A DNA stretch of 64,000 nt from Bradyrhizobium jicamae (GTDB lineage: Bacteria > Pseudomonadota > Alphaproteobacteria > Rhizobiales > Xanthobacteraceae). Position numbers and translations under genes: made by a program. Position 1 is the stretch's first letter. Each line of letters opens with the position of its first letter. Under the pieces are notes generated by a model that did not search any database, was not told the origin of the DNA, and was given only the letters and a program-made list of their open reading frames with translations. Shown in pieces: positions 24,882 to 33,330 of the stretch. The stretch spans positions 1-64,000 of the forward strand of contig NZ_JAFCJX010000037.1 of the NCBI RefSeq assembly GCF_018130695.1. Reading direction: 5' to 3'.

Positions 24882-25754
24882 ATGGCATCCAAGCACGTCT
24901 TCAGCCGCGAGCAGACGCACGGCGTCCTCCAGCAGTTTCATGCGGAGATCTCCGCCTCCAGCCACGGCCTCGGCTGGTCGTCGGCCTACGCCTCGCTGCA
25001 GCGGGAGCGCCCGTTCATGGGCCGCTTCGGCACCATCTCCGATTATCTGATGGTGATGCATCGCTCCGGCCCCGTCGACGTCACGTTCAGGATGGACGGC
25101 CGCACGGTGGCGCGGCACATCCCGCGCGGCGGGATCTTCTTCTTACCCTCAGGCCATGAATGCGACGTCTCGCTGCATGCACCGCTCGACACCATCCATG
25201 TCTATCTGCGCTCGGAGCTGTTTGCCGAGGAAGCCTGCCGCCGCGATTTGCCGCCGATGTTCGGCGACCAGGATCCGATCCTGCAGCATCTCGCCGGCGC
25301 GCTGGAGCAGGCGCTGCATGACGAGGAGCCGGAATCCTCGCTGTTCGTCGATCCCATCGCGCAGGCCATGGCGCGCCGCTTCCTGGTGATGGACGGGCAG
25401 GGCGCGCGCGGCGCCGAGCGCAACCATCGCCTGTCGCAGCCGCAACTGCGTCGCGTGCGCGATTTCGTCGAGGCCAATATCGAGACTGACATCCGCCTCG
25501 ACGCGATGGCGCGTGCCAGCGGCCTCGGCACCAAGACGTTTTTGCGCGCCTTCAAGGCCTCCGTCGGCACCTCGCCATATCAGTATGTGATCGCCGTCCG
25601 CGTCGAGCGCGCCAAGCAGCTGCTGGAGAGCGAGCCGCTCGGCCTTGCCGAGATCGCCCTCCGCTGCGGCTTTGCGCATCAGGAGCATCTGACGCGGATG
25701 TTCCGCCGCGTCGTCGGGCAGCCGCCGGGCAAGTTCAGGCGGCTGGCTAACTAA
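24882..25754 (+). CDS. AraC-family transcriptional regulator
   Basis: A 290-residue cytoplasmic regulator. The N-terminal ~170 residues are a ligand-sensing domain with the cupin-like pattern FRMDGRTVARHIPRGGIFFL. Two helix-turn-helix units fill the C-terminal 100 residues: VRDFVEANIETDIRLDAMAR, then LGTKTFLRAFKASVG, and finally LAEIALRCGFAHQEHLTRMF, PGKFRR. It lies 104 bases after the EamA gene and could regulate it. The last 4 bases overlap the convergent iclR-type gene. Confidence 0.9.
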   Translation: MASKHVFSREQTHGVLQQFHAEISASSHGLGWSSAYASLQRERPFMGRFGTISDYLMVMHRSGPVDVTFRMDGRTVARHIPRGGIFFLPSGHECDVSLHAPLDTIHVYLRSELFAEEACRRDLPPMFGDQDPILQHLAGALEQALHDEEPESSLFVDPIAQAMARRFLVMDGQGARGAERNHRLSQPQLRRVRDFVEANIETDIRLDAMARASGLGTKTFLRAFKASVGTSPYQYVIAVRVERAKQLLESEPLGLAEIALRCGFAHQEHLTRMFRRVVGQPPGKFRRLAN

Positions 25755-26539
25755 GCCTCGACCTCATCCTCAACCTCGATCTGAAGAATAGTCTCCGACA
25801 GCAGCGCAGCCGCCTTCTGCAGCGGAGCGATGAACCGGTCCAGCTCGGCAAAACTCACGCGTGCGACCGGGACTGAGACGCCGAGGCAGGCGATCAGCTC
25901 GCGATCCGGCGAGAGGATGGGCACGGCGCAACCGACGACGCCCTTCACATATTCTTCGTTGGTTTTGGCCCAGCCGCGTTGCCTTGTGTCGTCCAGCACC
26001 TTCATCAGGGCGTGGACGTCCGCGATCGTGTTGTCGGTGAATTTCGTCAGCGGCAATGCGCGGCAAAGCTTGGCGCGGGCGCGCTCGGGCAATCGGCTCA
26101 TGTAGATCTTGCCGGTGGACGTACAGTGCAGCGGCGCGGCCTCGCCTGGATTGAATTGCAAGCCTTGCGGCTCGGAGACGCGGACGCTGTCGACGTAGGC
26201 AACGACATTGTCGCGGACGACGCCGATCTCGCATTGCTCGCCGATTTCGCCGGCGACCGCGCGAAGCACCGCGTGCCGCCGCGCCGTGCGAAACGCCGCC
26301 CCGATCACCGAGGCGGAGAGCGTGACGAGCTGATTGCCGACGACGTATCGCTTGGTGCCGAGCGCTTTCTGCAGCAGCCCGCGCTCGTCGAGATTGCCGA
26401 TCAGCCTGTGCGCCGTCGGCAGCGGCAGCGAAAGCGCTTTTGCAATTTCTGCCACCGAGACGGCTTTGCGCTGGTCGGCAACATGGCGAACGATCGCGAA
26501 TGCGCGATCCAGGGGGCCGTCTTTTCCCGCGTTCTTCAT
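25751..26539 (-). CDS. IclR-family transcriptional regulator
   Basis: A 262-residue regulator. The winged helix-turn-helix is at the N-terminus (VAEIAKALSLPLPTAHRLIG, then DERGLLQKALGTKRYVVG). The C-terminal effector domain has LHCTSTGKIYMSRLPE, YVKGVVGCAVPILS, and ending VSVPVARVSF. IclR proteins usually control catabolic operons by sensing a small acid. The gene is divergent from the aminotransferase/ABC operon starting 242 bases away and probably regulates it. Its 3' end overlaps the AraC gene tail-to-tail by 4 bases. Confidence 0.92.
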   Translation of the reverse strand: MKNAGKDGPLDRAFAIVRHVADQRKAVSVAEIAKALSLPLPTAHRLIGNLDERGLLQKALGTKRYVVGNQLVTLSASVIGAAFRTARRHAVLRAVAGEIGEQCEIGVVRDNVVAYVDSVRVSEPQGLQFNPGEAAPLHCTSTGKIYMSRLPERARAKLCRALPLTKFTDNTIADVHALMKVLDDTRQRGWAKTNEEYVKGVVGCAVPILSPDRELIACLGVSVPVARVSFAELDRFIAPLQKAAALLSETILQIEVEDEVEA

Positions 26540-26780
26540 CTGTCCCGACTTCCTGAAATGGCAGAGAAATCAAAGCTAAGGCCAATTCATATCAATTTTC
26601 GGAATAAAAACTACCAGAATATGAAAATTATGCTGGCCGAAATCGCGCGAGCTCATATTCTTGGCATCGTCGGTGAGCGACCAAAAAGCGTGCAAGCGCA
26701 GGCCTCACCGTCCCGAAAATTCTCGCTCCGCGGCTTGGCCGAGCGCCCGGGCCTGACGGTGCGCTCAACAGGAGAGGTGC

Positions 26781-27941
26781 ATGTCTCGTCACTACGACGT
26801 GGACGCGGTGAGGAAGGAATTCCCGGCCGTCGAACGGATGGTTTATCTCGACGCGGGGTTTCAGACGCCGCTCGCGCGCCCGGTGAAGGCTGCGATCGAG
26901 CAGTTCCTCCGCGAAGGTTTCGAGACCGCCGGGCCGAAGAGCGTCTGGCTCGATCGCGTCGAGCAGACGCGCGCGAAGGTCGCGCGTTTCCTCGGCGTGA
27001 CCGCGGACGAGATCGCCTTCACCAAAAACACCTCGGAGAGCATGAACATTGCGGCCAACGCGCTGCCGCTGCGGGACGGCGACAACGTCCTGATGATCCA
27101 CGGCGATCATCCCAACAACGCCTACGCCTTCCTGAACCTGCAGAGGCGCGGCGTCGAGGTGCGCTTCATCCCGATGACTGAGGTGGTCAATGCCGAAAGC
27201 TTTCGTCCGCTCATCGACGAGAGAACGCGGGCGATCTCGATGTCGCACGTGACCTTCCACGCCGGTCACCGCTTCGACATCGCAAGCGTCGGTGCATTGT
27301 GCGCCGAGACAAAGCTCTATTTCGTCGTCGACGTGATGCAGGCGATCGGCGTGGTGCCGATCGACGCCAGGGCTGTCGGTGCGAGCTTCGTCGGCTCCGG
27401 AAGCCACAAGGGCCTGCTGGTGCCGCAAGGGCTCGGGCTGCTCTATTGGGACAAGTCCCTTAACGAGCTCGAGCCGGCCTATCTGGCGGCGGCGAGCCTT
27501 GCGGACATTCCCGGCGATCTCATCGCGCGCCCCGACCGGATGGCGCCGTCGCCGACGGCTGGGCGATTTGAGCTCGGCAATTTCAATTTGCCGGCAGTCC
27601 ATGCGCTCGGCGCGGCGCTCGACATGATCGAGCAGATCGGGGTTGAGAACATCCAGAGCCATTGCTTCGATCTCGGCGATCACCTGATCGCACGCCTCGA
27701 CGAACTGGGCGTCAGCCTCGTCGGTCCGCGGGACCGGAAGCATCGCGCGCCCCATATCTACGTCATCGGTCTGCCCGCGTCGGACTGGCTCGGCCATTTC
27801 GAGGACAACGGCGTGCGCGTGTCGCCGGAACGGGACGGCATCCGGGTGTCGCTCGGCATGTTCAATACCGCTGACGATATCGATCGTCTGATCGATGTCA
27901 TCAGCAAGCGAGGGCAGGGACGCCCTTCGGTCGCAGCTTGA
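26781..27941 (+). CDS. Class V aminotransferase / cysteine-desulfurase-like PLP enzyme
   Basis: A 386-residue fold-type I PLP enzyme. The lysine that binds PLP is K210 in FVGSGSHKGLLVPQG; D184 and Q187 in VVDVMQAIG contact the cofactor ring; TKNTSESMNIAAN binds the phosphate. No catalytic Cys loop of true desulfurases is evident, so transamination, lyase or epimerase chemistry is more likely. It is the first gene of an operon with amino-acid ABC transporter genes, pointing to catabolism of an imported amino acid. GGAGAGG-type ribosome-binding site upstream (ACAGGAGAGG). Confidence 0.85.
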   Translation: MSRHYDVDAVRKEFPAVERMVYLDAGFQTPLARPVKAAIEQFLREGFETAGPKSVWLDRVEQTRAKVARFLGVTADEIAFTKNTSESMNIAANALPLRDGDNVLMIHGDHPNNAYAFLNLQRRGVEVRFIPMTEVVNAESFRPLIDERTRAISMSHVTFHAGHRFDIASVGALCAETKLYFVVDVMQAIGVVPIDARAVGASFVGSGSHKGLLVPQGLGLLYWDKSLNELEPAYLAAASLADIPGDLIARPDRMAPSPTAGRFELGNFNLPAVHALGAALDMIEQIGVENIQSHCFDLGDHLIARLDELGVSLVGPRDRKHRAPHIYVIGLPASDWLGHFEDNGVRVSPERDGIRVSLGMFNTADDIDRLIDVISKRGQGRPSVAA

Positions 27942-27971
27942 AGTCAGCATAAGGATGGGAAGGTCAGCACC

Positions 27972-28864
27972 ATGAAGAAGCTTGTTCTGGTACTTGGAAT
28001 GCTCCCGGGGCTCATGGCGATCGGCGCAGGTCCGTCCGCGGCCGCCGACAGCCCCACGCTGAGCAAGATCAAATCCAGCGGCACGATCACGATCGGCCAC
28101 CGCGAGGCTTCGATTCCGTTCTCCTATCTCGGACCTGATCAGAAGCCGGTCGGTTTCTCGCTCGATCTCTGCGCCGCCATCGTCGATCGCATCAAGGCGG
28201 ACCTCGAGCTGCCGAACCTGAAGGTCAACTACACGCCGGTGAACTCGTCGAACCGGATTCCGCTGATCCAGAGCGGGACGGTCGACATCGAATGCGGCGG
28301 CACCGCCAACGACAAGAAGCGGCAGGAGCAGGTTTCGTTTTCGGTGGCGACGTTCGTCAGCCAGCCGCGCTGGCTGGTGAAGGCGGATAGCTTGAAGTCG
28401 GCCTCCGATCTCAAGGGCAAGACCGTCGTGGTGACCCAGGGCTCCAACGCCGTCGGTTTCGCACAGGCCGTCAACGCCAAGGAGCAGCTCGGCATGAATA
28501 TCGTGCAGGCCAAGGATCACGCCGAGTCGTTCCTGATGCTCAACACCGGGCGCGCGTCGGCCTTCATGGAAGATGATATTCTGCTGGCGGACTCAAGGCG
28601 GCGGCGCCGAACCCGAAGGCGCTGACGTTCCTGCCTGAAGGCTATTCGAAGATCTTCTATGGGCTGATGTTCACGAAGGGTGACACCGGCTTCAAGGCTC
28701 TCGTCGACGACGTGCTTTCGAAGCAGATGGCGTCAGGGCAATTCGAAAAGACCTATGCGAAGTGGTTCAACAGTCCGATTCCGCCGAAGGGCGAGAACCT
28801 GGCGTTCCCGCTGTCGGACACGCTGAAGGATCGGATCGCGCATCCCAGCGATGCCGTCGACTGA
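27972..28864 (+). pseudogene. Amino-acid ABC transporter substrate-binding protein, frameshifted
   Basis: A family-3 solute-binding protein (GltI-like), interrupted. The first frame (27972-28625) has a signal peptide (MKKLVLVLGM...ASA-A region), GTITIGHREASIPFSYLG, SVDIECGGTANDKKRQ-type core and MLNTGRASAFMEDDILLA. At about 28590 one base is missing, so the frame runs into a run of Arg codons and stops at 28625. In the next frame the family C-terminus continues (PEGYSKIFYGLMF, then KGDTGFKALVDDVL) to 28864. Restoring one G in GGCGGACTC gives LAGLKAAAPNPKAL and one ~297-residue protein. It may be a real inactivating mutation or a sequencing error. Confidence 0.85.
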
Positions 28865-28911
28865 TTGGCTGAGCTCGTCCTCGTTCGCACCTGCAACCCT
28901 GAGGGCTCGCG

Positions 28912-29706
28912 ATGTTCGGAGTGCTGTTTGAGCAGGCGGCAGACGGCCAGCGCTACATCGACTGGCTGCTGTCAGGCCTCGGCTGGACGCTGGCCTTGGC
29001 GTTCTTCGGCTGGTGGATCGCCTTCGGCATCGGCGTCGTGGTCGGCATCGGGCGCACGGTGCACAATCGCGTCTTCTCGATTGCGGCCCGGCTCTATGTC
29101 GAGATCTTCCGGAACATCCCCGTGCTGGTGCAGATGTTCCTCTGGTACTTCGTCCTCCCGGAGGTGGTACCGAACGCGCTCGGCAATGCGATCAAGCAGA
29201 TGCCGCCGCCCTGGGCCTCGTTTGTCCCGGCGCTGCTGTGTCTCGGCCTCTACACCGCGTCCCGGATCGCGGAGCAGGTGAGGGCGGGTATCGAAGCCTT
29301 GCCGAAGGGACAGATCGAGGCCGCGAGCGCGCTCGGGCTCGGGAGCTACGCGACCTATCGCTACGTGATCGTCCCGCAGGCGCTGCGCCTGATCGTGCCG
29401 AGCCTGACCAGCGAGGTCATGGGCATCTACAAGAACACGTCCGTCGCACTCACCATCGGCCTGATGGAGCTGACGGCGCAGGCGCGCCAGATCAGCGAAG
29501 CGACGTTCCAGACGTTCACCGCATTCGGCGCCGCGACGATCATCTATCTCTGTCTGGCGCTGGTGGCGTATCAGGCGATGACGCTGATCGACCGGGCCGT
29601 CCGCATTCCCGGAACCACGCCGGCCAAACTGACCGTCGAGCAGGATCTGGCGGCAGATGGGCCGCACGTCGAGAATTTGCCCGGCGCAATGGAGGTCGTG
29701 AAATGA
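28912..29706 (+). CDS. Amino-acid ABC transporter permease (HisM/GltJ-like)
   Basis: A 264-residue inner-membrane permease. About five transmembrane helices; the EAA loop is visible as IEALPKGQIEAASALGLGSYATYRYVI (residues ~115-141, given as pointer) followed by PQALRLIVPSLTSEVM. It pairs with the next permease to form the channel of a polar amino-acid importer. It begins 47 bases after the binding-protein gene and ends in a 4-base ATGA overlap with the next gene, indicating translational coupling. The long N-terminal part (GWTLALAFFGWW) is typical of GltJ. Confidence 0.9.
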   Translation: MFGVLFEQAADGQRYIDWLLSGLGWTLALAFFGWWIAFGIGVVVGIGRTVHNRVFSIAARLYVEIFRNIPVLVQMFLWYFVLPEVVPNALGNAIKQMPPPWASFVPALLCLGLYTASRIAEQVRAGIEALPKGQIEAASALGLGSYATYRYVIVPQALRLIVPSLTSEVMGIYKNTSVALTIGLMELTAQARQISEATFQTFTAFGAATIIYLCLALVAYQAMTLIDRAVRIPGTTPAKLTVEQDLAADGPHVENLPGAMEVVK

Positions 29707-30398
29707 ACTCGCTCGATTTCTCGATCGTTGCACAAGCCTGGCCCTATCTGTGGTCGGGGCTGCTGTTCTCGCTGTCGCTGACGGCGGCGGCCTTCGCCAT
29801 CGGCATGGTGCTCGGGACGTGTCTCGCCTTGGTGCAGCATTTCGAGATCCGCGGGCTCGCGCAGATCGTGCGCGGCTATGTGGCGCTGATCCGCTCGATC
29901 CCGCTGATCCTGGTGCTGTTCTGGTTCTTCTTCCTGGTGCCGATCGTCCTTGGCCATCTGAGCGGCAGCGGCCGGCCGGTCCCGATCGGCGCCACCGCCA
30001 CAGCCTTCATCACCTTCGAATTGTTCGAGGCCGCGTACTATTCCGAGATCATCCGCGTTGGGCTCCGCGCCGTGAACAAGGGCCAGTTCGAGGCCAGCCA
30101 GGCGCTCGCGCTCTCCACCTATGATACCTACCGCCATATCGTCCTGCCGCAGGTGTTTCGCGTGGCGAGCCCGATCATCCTGAGCCAGACCATCATCCTG
30201 TTCCAGGACACCTCGCTCGTCTACGTGCTGTCGCTGACGGACTTGCTGGGGGCTGCGTCGAAGCTCGCACAGCTCAATGGCCGGCTGGTCGAGATGTATC
30301 TGTTCGTCGCGGTGGTCTATCTGGCGCTCAGCTCTGCCGCCTCACAATGCGTCGCAATCCTGCGCAAGCGATATGCGGTCGCGGCCGCGCACCGGTGA
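29703..30398 (+). CDS. Amino-acid ABC transporter permease (GltK-like)
   Basis: A 231-residue permease with five predicted transmembrane helices. Motifs are LSLTAAAFAIGMVLG, RSIPLILVLFWFFFLVP, and the EAA loop VNKGQFEASQALALSTYDTY then IVLPQVFRVASPIILS. The start ATG overlaps the upstream stop (ATGA). It forms the heterodimeric membrane part with the preceding permease, at the cytoplasmic membrane. Confidence 0.9.
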   Translation: MNSLDFSIVAQAWPYLWSGLLFSLSLTAAAFAIGMVLGTCLALVQHFEIRGLAQIVRGYVALIRSIPLILVLFWFFFLVPIVLGHLSGSGRPVPIGATATAFITFELFEAAYYSEIIRVGLRAVNKGQFEASQALALSTYDTYRHIVLPQVFRVASPIILSQTIILFQDTSLVYVLSLTDLLGAASKLAQLNGRLVEMYLFVAVVYLALSSAASQCVAILRKRYAVAAAHR

Positions 30399-30424
30399 TC
30401 TCGAACCGCTTTTGGGAGACGGGC

Positions 30425-31189
30425 ATGCCTCATCAGACGATCAGCAATTCCGGACAGCCTGCCGCCATCGTCGTCGAGAACGTCGTAAAGCGGTACGGTG
30501 CCTTTGCCGCGTTGAATGACATCAATCTCGAGGTCGGGAAGGGTGAGAAGATCGTCCTGTGCGGCCCGTCCGGCTCGGGGAAGTCGACGCTGATCCGCTG
30601 CATCAATCACATCGAGAGACACGACGGCGGCAGGATCGTTGTCGATGGCGTCGAATTGACCGGCCGCATCGCCGACATCAACAGCGTCCGCTGTGAAGTC
30701 GGGATGGTGTTTCAGAGCTTCAATCTGTTTCCGCATTTGACCGTCGCCGAAAATTGCATGCTGGCCCCGATGAAGGTTCGCGGAATCTCGCGCTCCGAGG
30801 CGCGCGATCGTGCGCTCAGTCTGCTGCGAAAGGTCCGGATTCAGGACCAGGCGGACAAGTACCCGGCACAACTGTCGGGCGGTCAGCAGCAGCGTGTCGC
30901 GATTGCGCGAGCGCTGTGCATGCAGCCGAAGATCATGCTGTTCGACGAGCCGACCTCCGCGCTCGACCCTGAGATGGTCAAGGAGGTGCTCGAGACCATG
31001 GTCGGGCTGGCGAGGGACGGGATGACGATGGTTTGCGTCACCCACGAAATGGGCTTTGCACGCGAGGTCGCCGATCGGGTCGTCTTCATGGATCGCGGCA
31101 GTATCGTGGAGGAGGCCGCTCCGGAAACGTTTTTCCAGGCTCCGCGGACGGAACGGGCCAGAAGCTTCCTGAACCAGATCATCCATTAA
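30425..31189 (+). CDS. Amino-acid ABC transporter ATP-binding protein (GltL-like)
   Basis: A 254-residue ATPase that powers the preceding permeases. Walker A GPSGSGKST, Q-loop VGMVFQSFNLF, signature LSGGQQQR, Walker B IMLFDEPTSALDPE, and switch His in VCVTHEMGFAREV are all intact. The ATG at 30425 is preceded by GGGAG. With the mutated binding protein upstream, the complex may lack its dedicated receptor unless another one serves. Confidence 0.95.
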   Translation: MPHQTISNSGQPAAIVVENVVKRYGAFAALNDINLEVGKGEKIVLCGPSGSGKSTLIRCINHIERHDGGRIVVDGVELTGRIADINSVRCEVGMVFQSFNLFPHLTVAENCMLAPMKVRGISRSEARDRALSLLRKVRIQDQADKYPAQLSGGQQQRVAIARALCMQPKIMLFDEPTSALDPEMVKEVLETMVGLARDGMTMVCVTHEMGFAREVADRVVFMDRGSIVEEAAPETFFQAPRTERARSFLNQIIH

Positions 31190-31202
31190 CCAGGCTGGCC
31201 GG

Positions 31203-31231
31203 TTGACGCCCGGGCGCTTTGCCGCCATATA
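31203..31231 (+). promoter_or_regulatory. Promoter candidate of the threonine leader
   Basis: TTGACG (31203-31208), a 17-base spacer, and CATATA (31226-31231). A start about 7 bases later would coincide with the leader ATG at 31238, giving a leaderless peptide mRNA, as described for rhizobial trp leaders. Confidence 0.45.
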
Positions 31232-31237
31232 CGCGCC

Positions 31238-31312
31238 ATGAGCAAGCTTTTCTTCGCTTCGACCACCACCGCGACCGCTTACGGCGGATCGCCTGCTGGT
31301 TGCGCGCGCTAG
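31238..31312 (+). CDS. Threonine-rich leader peptide (attenuator)
   Basis: A 24-codon reading frame whose product contains ASTTTATAYGG. Four of codons 9-13 are Thr (ACC ACC ACC GCG ACC), the classic form of an amino-acid leader peptide. It is followed by a strong hairpin and then by a gene derived from threonyl-tRNA synthetase. Ribosome stalling at Thr codons when charged tRNA-Thr is scarce would be expected to prevent terminator formation. Confidence 0.7.
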   Translation: MSKLFFASTTTATAYGGSPAGCAR

Positions 31313-31330
31313 AGAGAAGCGTCCTTCACC

Positions 31331-31369
31331 CAGAAAAGGCCCCGCCGGCGACGGACGGGGCCTTTTCTG
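31331..31369 (+). terminator. Attenuator terminator hairpin
   Basis: CAGAAAAGGCCCCG (31331-31344) pairs perfectly with CGGGGCCTTTTCTG (31356-31369) across an 11-base loop; the 3' arm supplies the U-run. It stands 18 bases after the leader stop and 49 bases before the synthetase remnant. Confidence 0.85.
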
Positions 31370-31417
31370 TGCCTGATGCTTAACCGTCCGCGCTGAATCC
31401 CGCAAAGGAACACAGCC

Positions 31418-31720
31418 ATGGACGATCTCGATCACAGACATCTCGGTGTGCAGTTCAAACTCTGGCACCTGCAGGACGACGCGCCGGGCATGGTGTTCTG
31501 GCATCCGCGCGGCTACGCCGTGTACCGGGTGCTGGAGGACTATGTCCGTGGCAAGATGCGCCGCGCCGGCTATGAAGAGGTGCGGACGCCGCAGCTGCGC
31601 GACGGCCGGGTGAGCTTGCGCGAACGCGACGGCGCGCAGGCTGATCTGCCGCTGGCCGCGGCGGTATCCCGCTTGTGCGCGAGGGCACGGCCGGGAGGCG
31701 CTGTGACTGAAGCCGGATAG
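31418..31720 (+). pseudogene. Internally deleted threonyl-tRNA synthetase remnant
   Basis: A 100-residue frame. Residues 1-57 match the start of the ThrRS catalytic core: DDLDHRHLGVQFKLWHLQ, APGMVFWHPRGYAVYRVLED, YEEVRTPQL. The next ~40 residues (DGRVSLRERDG, LPLAAAVSRLCARARP) look like the end of a ThrRS anticodon-binding domain. The ~300 codons between, with motifs 2 and 3 and most of the anticodon domain, are missing, so it cannot aminoacylate. The fusion appears in frame with no stop. It follows AAAGGA. Assignment of the N-part is firm, of the C-part an inference. Confidence 0.65.
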
Positions 31721-31883
31721 ATCGTGGTCGCGCGCGACCTGTTGTCCGTTGTTCATCGACAGGGTTCGATCCCGATGCCTGATCTGTGGCGCAGGTCACA
31801 TATGCAAGCGCAGACCAAAACGCCGGCATGATGCGTTGCGACAAAGACCTGACTTCGGAAAGCCAGAGACAGGTGAATGTGTC

Positions 31884-33329
31884 GTGAACGAGGATCTCAA
31901 GACCCCGATCCAGGAGCTGCCGGCCGTTGAAGCGCCGCCGCTTTCGCCGGCGGACGATCATTTCGTCTGCCAGTGCATGAGCGTCACGCGCGACGACCTA
32001 ATCGAGGCCGTGCGATGCGGCGCTGCGACCGTGAAAGCCCTGTCGGCGCAAACCGGCGCCGGGACCGCCTGCGGCGGCTGCCTGCCGAAGCTCGCCGAAC
32101 TGACCGCGGAGACGCTCTGGGCGAAGGCGACATGTCTCGAGATCATCGCGTGCAACGAAGATGTGCGCTCGTTCCGCTTTCAGATTCCGGAGAGCTCTGC
32201 GAGCACGGGCTTCGAGGCCGGGCAACGTATTGTCGTGCAGGCCCTCGTGCGCGGCGTTGCCGTGCAGCGGCCGTATACGCTGACGTCGGCGTCGACCCGC
32301 AGGGATCATTACGAGATCACGGTTCAGCGCGAGCCGGGCGGCGTCATGTCGAACTGGCTGTTCGACCACCTCCAGGTCGGTGACGAGATCTCCCTGCTGC
32401 CGCCGGGCGGCTCCTGCTCGTTTGTCTCCTACGAACGGCGACCGCTGGTCTGCCTCGTCGGCGGCATCGGGCTGACGCCGGCGCTCGGCATCGCGCGTTC
32501 CTTTGCGGCCATCGGCAGCAAGCGGCGGCTTCACATCGAGCATTCGGTCTCATCGCTCGATCGCGCGATCTGCGACGACGAGCTTGCGACACTGGCCGCG
32601 AGCAGCGGGTCCACGACCTTTCGCCTGCGCGTGACGGGCGAGGAGGGGCGCATCGCGCGCGCTGACGTGATCGCGCTCTCCGGCAAATTCGCCGACGCCG
32701 ACTGGCTGATCTGCGGTTCGGCGAACTTCCAGCATGGCGTCCGCGCGCTGCTGGAGGAGAGCGGAATCCTGGCGCATCGCATTCACATCGAGTCCTTCGT
32801 TGCGGGCAGCACGCCGCAGCAAGACGATCGCGAGATGGCCCCGGTGCCGTCCCCGCGCCGGCGGGCCATCGTCGGCGGCTTGACGCTGGCGGCCATCGCG
32901 GCGTTCACGGCGCAGGCTGTCTTCGTGGCGCAGTGGCCGCTGCTGCATCGTCTGCAGACGTCGATCGTCTACAGCGCCGTGACCGGATTCGTCCTGATAC
33001 TGCTTGTGCTGCTGCAGTGGCGGTTGAGCTACGCACGCGCGCGCGGCGATCGCCAGGACACGTCGCGTGCCTACGGCCTGCATATTGCAATCGGCCCGAT
33101 TGTGCTCGGCGCGATCTGGCTGCACAGCACTCATTTCGGCTATGCGCTCAGCATGGCTGTGTCCGCCAGCTTCCTTCTGAGCCTGGCGTCGGGCGCGATC
33201 TTAAGCCTGCGCCCGCGATCCGAGACGTGGAAGTGGCCGCGACGGATCATCGTCGGCTGCCACATCCTGCTGTCATGCGCCGGCTCGGGCTTGGCGCTCG
33301 TGCACGGCTTCACGGCGCTGTGGTTCTGA
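31884..33329 (+). CDS. 2Fe-2S/FAD reductase fused to a membrane (cytochrome b-like) domain
   Basis: A 481-residue fusion. Residues ~26-72 are a BFD-like 2Fe-2S domain (C29, C31, C63, C66). Residues ~75-310 are a ferredoxin-NADP reductase-type module: RPYTLTSAS for FAD and LVGGIGLTPALG for NAD(P)H. Residues ~325-480 hold four to five transmembrane helices carrying His pairs (LLHRLQ, YGLHIAIG, IWLHSTHFGY, VGCHILLS, LALVHGF) that could bind heme b. Electrons would pass from cytosolic NAD(P)H across the membrane to the next two genes. Start GTG 31884 is chosen, with AGGTG upstream; longer readings lack a site. The exact acceptor is unknown. Confidence 0.75.
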   Translation: MNEDLKTPIQELPAVEAPPLSPADDHFVCQCMSVTRDDLIEAVRCGAATVKALSAQTGAGTACGGCLPKLAELTAETLWAKATCLEIIACNEDVRSFRFQIPESSASTGFEAGQRIVVQALVRGVAVQRPYTLTSASTRRDHYEITVQREPGGVMSNWLFDHLQVGDEISLLPPGGSCSFVSYERRPLVCLVGGIGLTPALGIARSFAAIGSKRRLHIEHSVSSLDRAICDDELATLAASSGSTTFRLRVTGEEGRIARADVIALSGKFADADWLICGSANFQHGVRALLEESGILAHRIHIESFVAGSTPQQDDREMAPVPSPRRRAIVGGLTLAAIAAFTAQAVFVAQWPLLHRLQTSIVYSAVTGFVLILLVLLQWRLSYARARGDRQDTSRAYGLHIAIGPIVLGAIWLHSTHFGYALSMAVSASFLLSLASGAILSLRPRSETWKWPRRIIVGCHILLSCAGSGLALVHGFTALWF

Positions 33330-33330
33330 C

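Noticed and set aside
26628..28520. A 630-codon minus-strand frame
   Set aside because: It is antisense to the aminotransferase and binding-protein genes and has repetitive Arg/Asp/His composition.
31755..31780. GGGTTCGATCCC resembling a tRNA T-arm
   Set aside because: No acceptor or anticodon stems of a tRNA can be drawn around it. It probably belongs to the leader of the reductase gene.
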